A stretch of 64,000 nt of DNA from GCA-2709075 sp038146865 (GTDB taxonomy: Bacteria; Pseudomonadota; Alphaproteobacteria; MPNO01; UBA2964). Under the pieces are notes generated by a model. It was not told where the DNA came from. It saw only the letters and a list, made by a program, of their open reading frames with translations, and searched no databases. Positions within the stretch are counted from its first letter, which is position 1. Each line of letters begins with the position of its first letter. Positions 1 to 10,000 of the stretch are shown in pieces. The stretch lies in assembly GCA_038146865.1 (NCBI GenBank), contig JAYQSL010000005.1:45502-109501 (forward strand), written 5' to 3'. The translations under genes and the position numbers were made by a program.

Positions 1-1
1 G

Positions 2-736
2 GGTCAATTTACGTTAGCCATTGTTAATGTCGGAGAAAGCACGATGGCTCGAGAAGCCGATGCATTTTTAATGACCCATGCGGGACCGGAAATTGGTGTA
101 GCCTCCACCAAAGCTTTTGTTACTCAACTTTCGGTGCTCGCTTGCTTAACAATTTTTATCGCCCAGCAGAGAAAAAGGATTGATAAAAGTCAGGCCAAGG
201 CCTTTTGTGACTCACTCGTAGAATTACCATCTCGCATTAATGCGGTGCTTTCTCGTGTGGATGAGTTTGGCAAACTTGCAAAATCAGTTAGTGAAGCTCG
301 CGACGTGTTGTATTTGGGTCGAGGCTCATCATATCCTATTGCCCTAGAGGGTGCATTGAAGCTGAAAGAGATCAGTTACATTCACGCTGAGGGCTATGCG
401 GCTGGCGAGATGAAGCATGGTCCAATAGCGTTGATTGATGAGTCAGTGCCCGTGATCGTGATCGCCCCAAATAATCAGTTGTTTGAAAAAACCGCGTCGA
501 ATACACAAGAGGTTTTGTCTAGAGGAGGGCGGGTCATTCTTTTTTCCGATGGGGAGGGGATTAAGAAATTAGGTGGATTAGTCGAAGCGGCTTTTGAAAT
601 GCCTCACATGGATCCATTCGTAGACCCAATTTTGTATACAATACCCGTACAGCTTCTCGCTTATTACACCGCGCTTGAAAAAAATACAGATGTTGATCGG
701 CCAAGAAATCTGGCCAAGTCGGTCACAGTCGAATGA
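2..736 (+). CDS. glmS: Glutamine-fructose-6-phosphate aminotransferase, C-terminal part (5' end outside window)
   Basis: This is the isomerase half of GlmS, which makes glucosamine-6-phosphate from fructose-6-phosphate and glutamine, the first step of UDP-GlcNAc synthesis for peptidoglycan and LPS in the cytoplasm. The reading frame is open from the window edge, so the gene starts upstream. Seen: SIS-domain sequence around THAGPEIGVASTKAF, the second SIS domain with GRGSSYPIALEGALKLKE and EMKHGPIALI, and the family's hallmark C-terminus PRNLAKSVTVE carrying the catalytic lysine. About 244 residues are present of roughly 600. The glutaminase domain is not in the window. The gene is metabolic and has no visible link to the flagellar genes. 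Confidence 0.95.
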   Translation, partial: GQFTLAIVNVGESTMAREADAFLMTHAGPEIGVASTKAFVTQLSVLACLTIFIAQQRKRIDKSQAKAFCDSLVELPSRINAVLSRVDEFGKLAKSVSEARDVLYLGRGSSYPIALEGALKLKEISYIHAEGYAAGEMKHGPIALIDESVPVIVIAPNNQLFEKTASNTQEVLSRGGRVILFSDGEGIKKLGGLVEAAFEMPHMDPFVDPILYTIPVQLLAYYTALEKNTDVDRPRNLAKSVTVE

Positions 737-843
737 ACGACGGAGTGGGGTCTTCAGTTTATTAAAACGTGGCAATGCGGAGGAAAATCAATATAAAATA
801 AATCGAGAGGTCGCCATATAAGGTTCGATTAAAGAGAACGAGA

Positions 844-1662
844 ATGAATTTTAAACCAGCCCCCCTGCCAAATTCTGAAATAGAAAGAGCAGCAGATGTT
901 GCATCACTGGGTGTGATGAGAGTCGATCAAACAAGCATTTATCTTGATTACGTGTCTTTGGCAGCGGAGCTTACAGATTGCCCCATGTCATTTATTAATC
1001 TTTTGGATCAAGCCTCTCAGTGGTCGTTGTGTGGTCAAGGGCTGCCTCAACAAATTTTTGATCAATTTCGTGAAATTCCCAGGGATCAGTCGATTTGTCA
1101 GTATGCTCTTTTGAGCAAAGAGCCGACTATAATCAATGATCTGGAAAATGATCTTATTTTTTCAGAGCACCCGATCGTCACGGAAGAACCACATATACGT
1201 TTTTATGCAGGTTTCCCTCTTGTTTCAAAGAGAGGAAATGTTTTGGGGACCCTTTGTTTAATGGATTTAGAGCCGCGCCTTATTGACGAGGCGCTTATCC
1301 CGGCAATCCAAAAACTAGCGAGGCGGGTTGTCTTTCAACTAGAATTCGCGCGTGAAAAAAATCGATCTGATTTTGAATTTTTTGTCGATATTTTGGGCAC
1401 ATGCAAAGAAAGTTTAGGGAACCTTTCTCTGAACGAATTATTATTTGGTTTAAAGCATACTGATGGTCAGAATTTAAAAGATCTATCCTCGGAGATATTG
1501 GAGGAGCTTGTCCGATTGGGATTTGTAAAATTTTCTAATGGTGATCCCGGTCTTTGCGATGAATTTCTCTCGGTGCGAGATAAGTTTATGAATCGTTTAG
1601 AACCTAGAAAGGTTTTTAAAGTAGATAATGATTATATCGACAGTATTTTTTCTAAGAGCTAG
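844..1662 (+). CDS. GAF-domain sensory/regulatory protein
   Basis: A soluble protein of 272 residues. Residues about 20-170 look like a GAF domain of the kind found at the front of diguanylate cyclases and histidine kinases: a stretch with RDQSICQYAL, then INDLENDLIF, then FYAGFPLVSKRGNVLGTLCLMD. The remaining 100 residues have no output domain that I recognise; there is no GGDEF, kinase or HTH motif. It may bind a small ligand and work through protein contacts. The start is an ATG preceded by AGAGAACGAGA. It lies 8 nt before the next small ORF, so the two are probably co-transcribed. Confidence 0.7.
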   Translation: MNFKPAPLPNSEIERAADVASLGVMRVDQTSIYLDYVSLAAELTDCPMSFINLLDQASQWSLCGQGLPQQIFDQFREIPRDQSICQYALLSKEPTIINDLENDLIFSEHPIVTEEPHIRFYAGFPLVSKRGNVLGTLCLMDLEPRLIDEALIPAIQKLARRVVFQLEFAREKNRSDFEFFVDILGTCKESLGNLSLNELLFGLKHTDGQNLKDLSSEILEELVRLGFVKFSNGDPGLCDEFLSVRDKFMNRLEPRKVFKVDNDYIDSIFSKS

Positions 1663-1670
1663 GAAAGACT

Positions 1671-1982
1671 ATGCTATCCTATGTCGTTGATTTAAAATTC
1701 CAAAAGTTTGACCACGCTAAAATTGCCAACACGTATATCAATAGTTCACTCAACGATTTTTTGTCGATCGACGGAATAACAGGCATAAACACTTTTATCG
1801 GTCAGAGTGGTGAGATAACCACCACAGTAAAATTTGAGGATAAGGCAACCCTAGCTTTAATCGAGAATAAAGTTGAAGAGACGCTAAATACCTTGAAGGC
1901 AACAATGATGTTCCAATCAAGGACATTCTTTAGTGTTTGTTCTTATCAATACGAAAAAGAGGGTATTACGACTGAACTCTGA
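1671..1982 (+). CDS. Small hypothetical protein
   Basis: I do not recognise this 103-residue protein. It has no signal peptide or membrane segment. The alternation of short strands and one amphipathic helix (residues about 58-78) would fit a small alpha/beta sandwich, but that is only an impression. AGGAAAG precedes the ATG by a few bases, and it follows the GAF-domain gene closely, so a two-gene operon is likely. No function is proposed. Confidence 0.55.
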   Translation: MLSYVVDLKFQKFDHAKIANTYINSSLNDFLSIDGITGINTFIGQSGEITTTVKFEDKATLALIENKVEETLNTLKATMMFQSRTFFSVCSYQYEKEGITTEL

Positions 1983-2019
1983 CTCCGCGTTACACTAACA
2001 ATACGCTAGGGGTTTGCGG

Positions 2020-2253
2020 ATCCAGCCATTTTTATTAGATATGCATCGCTTACGAGAAGTTGGCGATAAGCTCGAAACGAAATCTTTTTGATTTCCAGAC
2101 CTCTGGTTTGCAAGAAACAAGAGGATCGGTGATAGGATGTTCAAATAGGTGTATTTGGATGTCTGTGTCGATCGCATATTCAAAAACAAGGAGCTTATTA
2201 AGCTAGGAGTGCAAGTTTTCCCTAATACGATCAGAGTATTTGTGGGTCTTTAG
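2020..2253 (+). pseudogene. Decayed ORF remnant, unknown family
   Basis: A single forward frame here reads as protein-like sequence, including the segments FLLDMHRLREVGDKLE, PDLWFARNKRIGDRMF and RIFKNKELIKLGVQVFPN. It is interrupted by TGA at 2089-2091 and TAG at 2146-2148 and ends at TAG 2251-2253. No plausible start codon opens it. The frame keeps a coding-like composition on both sides of each stop, which suggests a gene remnant or a gene hit by nonsense substitutions rather than random intergenic DNA. I do not recognise the family. The DUF2237 gene follows immediately. Confidence 0.4.
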
Positions 2254-2266
2254 GAACGAGTGTGGG

Positions 2267-2641
2267 ATGCCTGAAATACAAAAAAATGTCTTGGGAACAG
2301 ATTTAGAAGTTTGCGGAACTAATCCGATGACGGGATTTTTTCGAGATGGATGCTGCAATACGGACTCTAATGATCTTGGAACTCACACTGTTTGTGCAAT
2401 TGTTGATACTAAGTTCCTTGAATTCTCCAGGAGTAGGGGAAACGATCTTATGACGCCTCGACCCGAAATCGGCTTTGAGGGATTGAAAGATGGGGATTGC
2501 TGGTGCTTGTGTGCACTTCGTTGGGAAGAGGCGCGGCTTGCTGGATTTGCTCCGAGGGTTAAACTTGCTGCAACCAACCAAAAAACTCTAAAGCATGTCA
2601 GTTTGGATCATCTAAAGGAATATCAAATTGATCTCAACTAA
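2267..2641 (+). CDS. DUF2237 family protein
   Basis: A 124-residue cytoplasmic protein that matches the DUF2237 family along its whole length: the N-terminal NVLGTDLEVCG, GFFRDGCCNT, GTHTVCAIV and GDCWCLCALRW motifs are all visible. The function of the family is not established. It is cysteine-rich (CC and CWCLC), which may mean metal or redox chemistry, but that is inference. An in-frame TTG lies nine codons upstream. I prefer the internal ATG because the family begins at this point and AGGA lies about 11 nt before it. Confidence 0.75.
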   Translation: MPEIQKNVLGTDLEVCGTNPMTGFFRDGCCNTDSNDLGTHTVCAIVDTKFLEFSRSRGNDLMTPRPEIGFEGLKDGDCWCLCALRWEEARLAGFAPRVKLAATNQKTLKHVSLDHLKEYQIDLN

Positions 2642-2705
2642 TCATAGTGGGAGAAATCAAAAGTTCCTCATCCTTTAATCAAGCAGGGCAGAATTTTGTT
2701 GATTT

Positions 2706-2732
2706 TAAATGCTCAGATTAGCTTGCCGATAG
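2706..2732 (+). promoter_or_regulatory. Possible sigma-28 (FliA) promoter before the transporter gene
   Basis: TAAA at 2706-2709, fifteen bases, then GCCGATAG at 2725-2732. This is one base from the enteric FliA consensus TAAA-N15-GCCGATAA and has the same spacing as the FliA sites elsewhere in the window. It faces the symporter gene starting 46 bp downstream. That gene has no obvious flagellar role, so a chance match is possible. Confidence 0.4.
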
Positions 2733-2778
2733 TCCCGCCTAAAGCCTTACCCAAAACGATATCATTATTGGTTTTTTA

Positions 2779-3630
2779 ATGGGTTTAGTTACAGAGATTT
2801 TTCTCCCGGCAGCCCTAGCCTTCATAATGTTTTCTCTTGGTCTAGGCCTCCGCCTGAATGATTTTACGAGAGTATTAAAATTTCCTCGAGATTTTTTAAT
2901 CGGCATAATTTTGCAAATGGTCATTTTGCCCTTGTTTGCTTTTAGCCTGGTTTACTTCTGGGAAACAGATCCGGAGTTAGCTATAGGATTAATGATTATT
3001 GCTGCCGCGCCTGGCGGCGCGACGTCAAATCTCCTTACCGCCTTTGCAAAAGGCGATGTTGCTTTGTCTATATCTTTGACCGCTACCGCTAGTTTGCTGT
3101 CCATCATAACGATCCCTGCGATTGTTGTTTTTTCCCATGATTATTTTATGGGCAAACAATTAGGAGAGATTTCTGTCCTAAGAACGGCGCTTGGCATTTT
3201 TGTGATCGTCACAGTGCCTGCTACCGCGGGATTGTTGACAAAAGCTTTTGCCAGTGAATTTTCTGCTAAAATTGAGAACAAGGCCAAATCGCTCTCGTCA
3301 ATTCTTTTTTCTGTTATTTTGATGGGCGCGATTTTCCAAGAACGGTCAAATATAGTCGATTATTTTTCTCAAGCAGGCCTTCTAACAGTCAGCTTAAATG
3401 TTGGCATGATGTTTCTAGCTTTCTGGTCCGCAAAAATTTTTGGCTCAAGTAAGAGGCAGCAAACGGCTATCTCAATTGAGTGCGGATTGCAGAACGGGAC
3501 ATTGGCCATCACCTTATCGATCTTATTCTTTGGTGGGGGAACAACGCTCATTCCAGCGGCGATATATAGCCTGTTGATGTTTATCTCAGCATTTCTTTTT
3601 ATCTTTTACGTAAGATATGTCAGGGCCTGA
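2779..3630 (+). CDS. Bile acid:sodium symporter (SBF/BASS) family transporter
   Basis: An integral inner-membrane protein of 283 residues with about nine hydrophobic segments. It resembles the BASS/SBF family: an N-terminal FSLGLGLRLNDF motif and the conserved core GLMIIAAAPGGATSNLLTAFAKGD, where the family's sodium sites lie. Members import organic anions such as bile acids, pantoate or pyruvate with sodium. The substrate here cannot be told from sequence. The length is normal for bacterial members. A FliA-like promoter sits just upstream. The gene is followed by about 450 bp without a convincing gene. Confidence 0.8.
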   Translation: MGLVTEIFLPAALAFIMFSLGLGLRLNDFTRVLKFPRDFLIGIILQMVILPLFAFSLVYFWETDPELAIGLMIIAAAPGGATSNLLTAFAKGDVALSISLTATASLLSIITIPAIVVFSHDYFMGKQLGEISVLRTALGIFVIVTVPATAGLLTKAFASEFSAKIENKAKSLSSILFSVILMGAIFQERSNIVDYFSQAGLLTVSLNVGMMFLAFWSAKIFGSSKRQQTAISIECGLQNGTLAITLSILFFGGGTTLIPAAIYSLLMFISAFLFIFYVRYVRA

Positions 3631-4025
3631 AGCCACGAGAGTTAACATTGAACTGCGGCTTTTCGGGGACCTTGAGGAGACCGCTCCCGTTTTGGGGGTG
3701 CTGCGGGGACGGTATCCGCCGGCTTAAATAGAAAAAATCACGTCTTGATTCACAAACTTAAAACAAAACTGTTGTTTTAGCTAAAATCCTTTTTTTTTTT
3801 TGTTGACGATTGGTTCATCCCAAGGTGCACCCAAGAAATATTAAAAAATCTAAAATACTAAACATGAAAACGATCAATGCTCTATTGATTGATCATGCTT
3901 ATCCGTCAGTTAATCATCCGCCGAGCATAAAGAGGTTAAAAAATGAACCTGAGGGCTTGTGTGAGAAACGTTGTACTTACGGAGGCCTCTTATATTTACT
4001 GCAATTTTAACGTTGTCAGCATTAT
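3631..4025. other. Intergenic stretch without a convincing gene
   Basis: This gap separates the transporter from the flgG operon. A GC-rich patch at 3650-3725 is unlike its surroundings and I could not place it. A run of twelve T at 3790-3801 follows a weak AAAAC/GTTTT hairpin and could be a poor terminator. A 66-codon open frame at 3810-4010 has no recognisable family, no good ribosome site and overlaps the approach to the flgG promoter, so I do not call it a gene. Confidence 0.5.
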
Positions 4026-4043
4026 TTGGCATGAAATATGCAA
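4026..4043 (+). promoter_or_regulatory. Sigma-54 promoter of the flgG operon
   Basis: TTGGCATGAAATATGCAA has GG at 4028-4029 and GC at 4040-4041, the GG-N10-GC spacing of -24/-12 promoters. It lies 43 bp before the flgG start and matches the sites in front of fliK and flgP almost base for base. Confidence 0.85.
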
Positions 4044-4085
4044 GAAGAACCTATAGATGTAACTATTCAAGGATCGGTCTGTTAA

Positions 4086-4874
4086 ATGTCAAACGCAGCA
4101 ATGCACGTCGCTAAAACCGGGGTTGAAGCGCAACAGCTAAAAATGCAGGTAATCGCAAATAACTTGGCCAATGTGAACACCACAGGTTTCAAAAAAGATC
4201 GGGTTAATTTCGAAACGTTGGTCTACCAGGTTAAGAAATTGGCGGGAGCGCAAACCTCTGAGGGGACCGAGGCGACGAGTGGTCTCAATGTTGGGACCGG
4301 TGTGCGTGTTGTTTCTACGGAAAAGATGTTTTCTCAGGGTGCCATCTCTTCAACTGATAATGCCTTAGATTTAGCAATCTCAGGTGGTGGGTTTTTCCAG
4401 ATTATTTTGCCAGATGGACAATTTGGATATTCCAGAGATGGGTCATTTTCTCGAAATGGAGACGGGGTTCTATGCACCGCGGATGGGTTTGTACTACAGC
4501 CACAAATTACTATACCACCAAATGTTACGAATATATCTATAGGTGGCAATGGTGCGGTTACTGTTAATTTGCCAGGCCAAAATGCCCCCACAAATGTCGG
4601 ACAAATTCAATTAGCGACATTCATCAACCCCACTGGACTTGCTCCAGTAGGCAGCAACTTTCTCAAAGAAACAAATGTAAGTGGAGCGGCTACCTTAAAC
4701 AATCCAATGGAAAATGGATCAGGGAAATTAATTCAGGGATCTTTAGAGAACTCCAACGTCAAAGTCGTTCAGGAGCTTGTAAATATGATCGAGACTCAGA
4801 GGGCTTACGAGGTCAGTTCAAAGGCCATAACAGCAACCGATGAAATGTTAAGGTATATCAATCAGAATTTGTAA
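4086..4874 (+). CDS. flgG: Flagellar distal rod protein FlgG
   Basis: FlgG polymerises in the periplasm to form the distal rod that passes through the P and L rings. The 262-residue length is typical. Seen: the N-terminal rod/hook signature IANNLANVNTTGFKKDR, the LDLAISGGGFFQI motif near residue 96-108, and the C-terminal QGSLENSNVKVVQELVNMI and QRAYEVSSKAI heptad region shared by axial proteins. It has no signal peptide, as expected for a type III export substrate. It is the first gene after a sigma-54 promoter and is followed 1 nt later by flgH. Confidence 0.95.
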   Translation: MSNAAMHVAKTGVEAQQLKMQVIANNLANVNTTGFKKDRVNFETLVYQVKKLAGAQTSEGTEATSGLNVGTGVRVVSTEKMFSQGAISSTDNALDLAISGGGFFQIILPDGQFGYSRDGSFSRNGDGVLCTADGFVLQPQITIPPNVTNISIGGNGAVTVNLPGQNAPTNVGQIQLATFINPTGLAPVGSNFLKETNVSGAATLNNPMENGSGKLIQGSLENSNVKVVQELVNMIETQRAYEVSSKAITATDEMLRYINQNL

Positions 4875-4875
4875 A

Positions 4876-5613
4876 ATGGGTATTTCTCTCTACAAAAATC
4901 GGTCGTTGGTACTTTTTGCACTCTCATTATGCTTGGCTTCTTGCAGCTCCTATGTTGAAAAGCAGGCTGGAAAGAAATTTGAGCCCAAAATTGATCATCT
5001 TCTTTTATCAGCTACTCCTAGTCCTAAAGGCCAAAAATTACCCACAGGAGCGATTTTTTCTGGTCAATCTCAGAAGACCGGACTTTTGGTCGGCACTGGC
5101 GCCCAGTTATATAAGGTCGGAGATATTATACGTGTTAAGCTGAATGAGGCTAATTCAGCGACAAAAAACCAAACCTCCACATCAGCTAGAAAATCTAGTT
5201 TGGCTTCAGATATCCCCACTATGTCGGCAGAGGGAAACTCGGCTGCAAGTATTCCCTCTTTTATTCGAAAAGGAGCACGCACTTTAAACCTCTTTAACGG
5301 TATGACCGGGGATCGGTCGTTTGAGGGTTCTGGCACTTCTGAGCTGGCAAATACACTGTCTGGGGAATTGGCGACCATCATTGTGAAACGTTTCGAGAAC
5401 GGTAACCTTAAATTAGTCGGTCAGAAGAAACTGACCTTATCCTCGGGAACTGAGTATATGCGGGTCGTTGGGATAGCGAGACCAGAATTTATTGATCAAG
5501 ATAACGTGATTGACTCTAAATATCTTGCTAATGCGAGTATCTATTATGTTGATGAAAGCGCGGCAAAGAAAGGTTGGCTAACGGAGATCATAGATGAATT
5601 TTCTCCGATTTAA
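4876..5613 (+). CDS. flgH: Flagellar L-ring lipoprotein FlgH
   Basis: FlgH is the outer-membrane L-ring subunit that forms a bushing around the rod. Its N-terminus is a lipoprotein signal with lipobox LASC and the modified cysteine at about residue 23. The core contains the family's YKVGDIIRVKLNEANSATK region and the C-terminal strands GNLKLVGQKKLTLSSGTEYM and VVGIARPEFI. It starts 1 nt after flgG, and its last 20 bases overlap flgI, so the ring genes are translationally linked. The 245-residue length is normal. Confidence 0.95.
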   Translation: MGISLYKNRSLVLFALSLCLASCSSYVEKQAGKKFEPKIDHLLLSATPSPKGQKLPTGAIFSGQSQKTGLLVGTGAQLYKVGDIIRVKLNEANSATKNQTSTSARKSSLASDIPTMSAEGNSAASIPSFIRKGARTLNLFNGMTGDRSFEGSGTSELANTLSGELATIIVKRFENGNLKLVGQKKLTLSSGTEYMRVVGIARPEFIDQDNVIDSKYLANASIYYVDESAAKKGWLTEIIDEFSPI

Positions 5614-6739
5614 ATTTTTTATAAGATCTCTAATAATCGTTTTTTGTTCCATCTTTTTGTCCATCAGCTCCTTTGCTGAGAGGATCAAAGATGTTGCCGG
5701 GGTAGCTGGTGTTCGCTCAAATCAATTAGTGGGTTTTGGTTTAGTGACAGGCCTCACCGGGACTGGGGACGGCGATATAAACCTTACAAAGCAGGCCTTG
5801 AGATCAGTTATTTCAAGATTCGGTATTCAAGCAAATTTAGATGATATCGATGCAAAAAATATAGCTGCGGTAACCATTACAGCGGAGCTGCCACCTTTCA
5901 TAAAACCAGGGCAAACCATAGACGTTGTCGTCTCTGCACTCGGGCCCGCCGAGTCTCTAAAAGGTGGCACCTTACTGATGTCTGCGCTTAGAGGCGCTGA
6001 TGGAGAAACCTACGCGGTAGCGCAGGGGAACTTGGCAGTTGGTGGTTTGGGTGTGAGCGGAGATGATGGTTCGTCACTGATTGTCAACGTACCAACCGTA
6101 GGCCGCATACCTCGGGGAGCGACAGTCGAAAGGCGCGTGGAGACCCCCTTTCTGACAGCTAAAAACTTAATTCTTAATCTGCATTCCGGGGATTTCACGG
6201 TTGCAAATAAGGTTGCACGCGCGATAAATGCTCGCCTAGGTCAAGGCGTAGCCGTTCCTATTGATGCGACGTCGATCCGAGTAACGGCCCCCAAAGACCC
6301 CAGCCAACGAGTTTCATTCACCAGCCTGATAGAAGAAATACCACTGCCCGCGACTATCCCTCCAGCTAAGGTGATCATAAATTCAAGGACAGGAACGGTC
6401 GTTATTGGCGGGAATGTGAGAATCACGCCTGCTGCGGTTACGCATGGAAACTTGACCGTTAAGATAGATGAAAAGCCAGAGGTTACTCCAACAGGTGCCA
6501 CAACGACTACGGCAGAGGGAACGGTCGTGAATACACCTGGCCCCGCAATCGCCACACCCCGTTCTAAAATTGAGGCCGACGAAGAGCCCGTTAGAGCTTT
6601 CGTGTTTAATCGCACTGTCGAACTTAACGAAATCGTTCAAGCGATAAACGATATTGGCGCAAAGCCGAGTGACTTGGTCGCGATACTCGAAGCGCTGAAG
6701 GCGGCTGGAGCTCTTAAGGCAGAATTAATAATCATTTAA
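5594..6739 (+). CDS. flgI: Flagellar P-ring protein FlgI
   Basis: FlgI is the periplasmic P-ring subunit, exported by Sec and assembled around the rod with help from FlgA, which is also in this window. A hydrophobic signal peptide occupies residues about 8-27. The mature protein begins with the family sequence RIKDVAGVAGVRSNQLVGFG, followed by LVTGLTGTGDG and LPPFIKPGQTIDVVVSALG. The C-terminus has the usual LNEIVQAINDIGAKPSDLVAIL followed by LKAAGALKAEL. Its 381 residues are typical. The ATG lies inside the end of flgH, and the gap to flgJ is 12 nt. Confidence 0.96.
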   Translation: MNFLRFKFFIRSLIIVFCSIFLSISSFAERIKDVAGVAGVRSNQLVGFGLVTGLTGTGDGDINLTKQALRSVISRFGIQANLDDIDAKNIAAVTITAELPPFIKPGQTIDVVVSALGPAESLKGGTLLMSALRGADGETYAVAQGNLAVGGLGVSGDDGSSLIVNVPTVGRIPRGATVERRVETPFLTAKNLILNLHSGDFTVANKVARAINARLGQGVAVPIDATSIRVTAPKDPSQRVSFTSLIEEIPLPATIPPAKVIINSRTGTVVIGGNVRITPAAVTHGNLTVKIDEKPEVTPTGATTTTAEGTVVNTPGPAIATPRSKIEADEEPVRAFVFNRTVELNEIVQAINDIGAKPSDLVAILEALKAAGALKAELIII

Positions 6740-6751
6740 AAGTGAAAGAAA

Positions 6752-7048
6752 ATGGAAAAAATCAATAATAACTTGACCGTTAAGACGCCGCTCTCTGTTA
6801 GCCAGAAAGTAGACTTTCAGCGACAGAAAGACCTGGCTGCCCTAAGGCAAGTCGCGGAGACTTTTGAGTCTTATTTTTATGAGTTGGTCCTTAAAACATC
6901 TCGTCAAGCAAAGCTCTCTGAGGGGCTTACAAATGAAAATAAGGTATTTGGTGAGATGTTGGATAGAAATTTTTCGGAACTAATTTCGCAAAGGAACAGC
7001 TCTGAAATTTCAAGATCTATCATCAACCAGTTTAAGAAATACATTTAA
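6752..7048 (+). CDS. flgJ: FlgJ-type rod-binding protein without muramidase domain
   Basis: At 98 residues this corresponds only to the N-terminal rod-capping half of enteric FlgJ. The signature ETFESYFYELVLKTSRQ and the following GEMLDRNFSELIS helix match the rod-binding domain. The C-terminal peptidoglycan hydrolase domain is absent, as in many alphaproteobacteria. The hydrolase role is probably taken by the separate lytic transglycosylase at the end of this operon. It sits between flgI and flgK, its usual place. Confidence 0.85.
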   Translation: MEKINNNLTVKTPLSVSQKVDFQRQKDLAALRQVAETFESYFYELVLKTSRQAKLSEGLTNENKVFGEMLDRNFSELISQRNSSEISRSIINQFKKYI

Positions 7049-7063
7049 ACTTATTAATCGAAT

Positions 7064-10000
7064 ATGGGTAGCATATACGACATAGCCAGTAGTGCGGTAA
7101 GAGCACACAAAGACGCGCTCTCGAGTACCAGTCAGAATATTGCCAATGTTGACACCGATGGATACACCAGAAGAGAGGTCAAGCTTGAAGAGGTAAGCGC
7201 GAAGAACGACGGATTGGCGGCGAAGGGGGCTTCGGTTGGCTTGGGCGTAAAAGTTGATCAGGTCAGGCGCGCATATGACGAAGTTTTGGCTGCTCAGCTC
7301 CGAAAGATAGGATCTAAATTCCAATCATCACAGGCTTTTGTTGCTAATCTCGAAAAGCTGGAAAATTATCTGCTGCCCGATGGGAATCTAATTGATTCTA
7401 TAAACTCTTTTTTCTCCCGACTTAGTGATGTAGCGGCAGAGCCTGGTTCACAGGCCAATCGGGTTTCTGCCATTTCGTTTGGAAATGAGGTTGCCGCCGC
7501 TTTTTCCAGGACGAGTGAGTCATTAGGTTTTCTTGAAGCTCAAATCGATCAGGAAACTGAATTTACAATTAATCGTGTAAATGAATTATCCGCGCAAATC
7601 GCAAAAATAAATAAGGACATTTCCGCATCATTTTCAAGTAAAGGCGCAACGCCTGCTCTTCTCGATATAAGGGACAAGTTGTTAGTCGATCTAGGAGAAC
7701 TGGCAGCAATTAGTGTAACCACGAAGGATACAGGCGAGGTCCGTGTAGATCTTGGTTTTGATGCCGTTGGCGCTGTTTTGGTTGATGGTGAAAAAAACAG
7801 TGCACTCTCATACAAACTCACAGATAGTGGGCTTTATTTTTTTTCAAATCAAACCCAGCCCCTAACAGGATTTGATGCAGGTCTATTGCGCGGGGTAAGT
7901 GACAGCCTTGATGTTCTTCGTCGGACTGAGAAAGAGCTAGATGCTTTAACCAAACGATTTGTAAATGAGTTAAATTCGCAACACCGCCAGGGAATAGATT
8001 TAAATGGAAATGAGGGAAAACCACTTTTTTCCTCAAGTATACATGAATTGACGGGATTGAATTACGACCGTTCTCAACTGAGTGTTAATGTCATCAAAAT
8101 CGATGGGTACTCTGATAAATACGGAGATATTTTCTTCAAATATGATGGGCTGTCTGATCAATGGTCGGCTAGGCATGAAGGAAAAATTTTGGCCGGTGGT
8201 CGTGACGAACTGAATTTCGATGGTTTTACCGTGCGATTTCAAGGTCCAGCAAAGGATGGAAATAGTTTTTCTCTCTCTCGCAAGTTTGGTGATGCAGAAA
8301 ATTTAAAATTTTTATTGGATGACCCTACTAGCCTCGCTGCCACAGCCCCCCTGATTATTGATCCTGCAGCCGAAAATACTGGAACGGCCGCAGCTAAAAT
8401 TTCTGCGGTGGAGACCAACAGGAAGGGGGAGACGTCTATTTTAGAAAATTTTCAAAACAACCTCAGTCCAATTTCATCCAAAACGTTTTTAAAGGGCGGT
8501 AAGGTAGGGATTATACCAAAAACGACTGAACAACTTACGATTAGTAGTAACGCTGAGCAGTCATCCGTCGTGTTTGTTTCGAAAAACTTCGAAAAAACTT
8601 CTCGGATTGATGTGTCGCTCGACGGCCAACAATACACGCTTACGATCCCAACTGGGGCGAATGACTTAAATGTATCAGGCGCTACAGATCTTGCGAATTA
8701 TTTCAATTCTGGGCTGCTTCGATTCCAGAACAATCTTGGGCAATCTTTCGACTCTGAAGGCCTTGGAACTCTGGCGGTCGGATCTGGCGATACCCTCAAA
8801 TTTGTAAGTTCTTATAAAGAAATCAATTCGGGACAGGCCGTGATAGATGGAACAGCAGTATCGGGAGGCATCACGGCGTCCAATGACGCCTCAGATATTT
8901 TTGTCTTCACCCGTGAGGGCAGGCAATTGGCCGGAAGAGCATTAGGTGCGACAGAGATTGATTCTTTGATTAACCAGGAAAACGGCTTCTCGGAATTTGC
9001 TACATATAGTTCTGAGTATCTTAGCCCAGCTTCTGGGAAAGGGTACCGCGGGGTAATAGCTGATACGATCCTGGCAAATTCGGGTCACTCTTTGGCATTC
9101 GGGATATCAGGGGGTGGGACCGGCATTAGTTCCGTCCCATTGGTCAATTCGCAGGTTGGGTCTGTAAACTTTTTTGATGAACAAACTCTTATTTTTTCAT
9201 CGCCAACCTTGGGCTTAGCAGAGACAGTTGTTGTACCCTCAAATGCCTCGGCGAAAAGTGTTGCTGATGTGCTTAATGAGGCTCTGAGCCCCAAGGGATT
9301 GCAGTTTACAGCCGAAAACAGAGTGCAAATCGAACTTGATGCAACAACGGGTAACCCGATTTCATTTGAACTAATCGGAAAGAATAATCAACCGTTGCTC
9401 ATTGATGCGGAGTACAACAGCACCATTGGCTTGAAAGGGTTAGCGCAATCTCTAAATACTATGTCTCCTACGACGGGCATTACCGCGCAAGTCAGCTCGG
9501 ATTCAAATAGACTCGTCTTGATTAGGGCTGACGGAGGAGACATCGCTGTTTCAAATGTAAGAAACGCAAATCTTAGCCTTCAAGCTCTTGATGGAAATTT
9601 TGATACTTTAGGTAATTCTGCGGCTTTGACCCCTTCTGTTACAAACAGTTTGGTATTCTCTGGTTTGGTAACAGTTAATTCAGACGCGACACTATCGTTA
9701 TCGAGCGCTCAAGGAACGAACTTAACAAGCACAAAAAATAATTACCTATCGTCTGCAGTGTCTCGGCAATTGACGGATGCCGGCGACACAGCACGTTTTG
9801 AGTTTCACGATATTCCTACGGTTGATGGAAATGCATCTGAAGGTACCAGTGCCCTAGTTTATCAGGGCGGTCACAAGGTGACCCTGGCAATTACAAAGGA
9901 AGACAATTCCATCGATACCTTCGTGACACGTAGTTCCGCGTTGGAGAGCGGAAGCGGTTTGGAGCTCTCGCAGGATCTTATTGCTAAAGCGAGGGCAGTA

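Noticed and set aside
3650..3725. GC-rich patch as a possible mobile-element end or structured RNA
   Set aside because: No inverted repeats, target duplication or conserved RNA motif could be made out.
3810..4010. 66-codon open frame before flgG
   Set aside because: No ribosome site, no recognisable sequence, and it runs into the sigma-54 promoter region.
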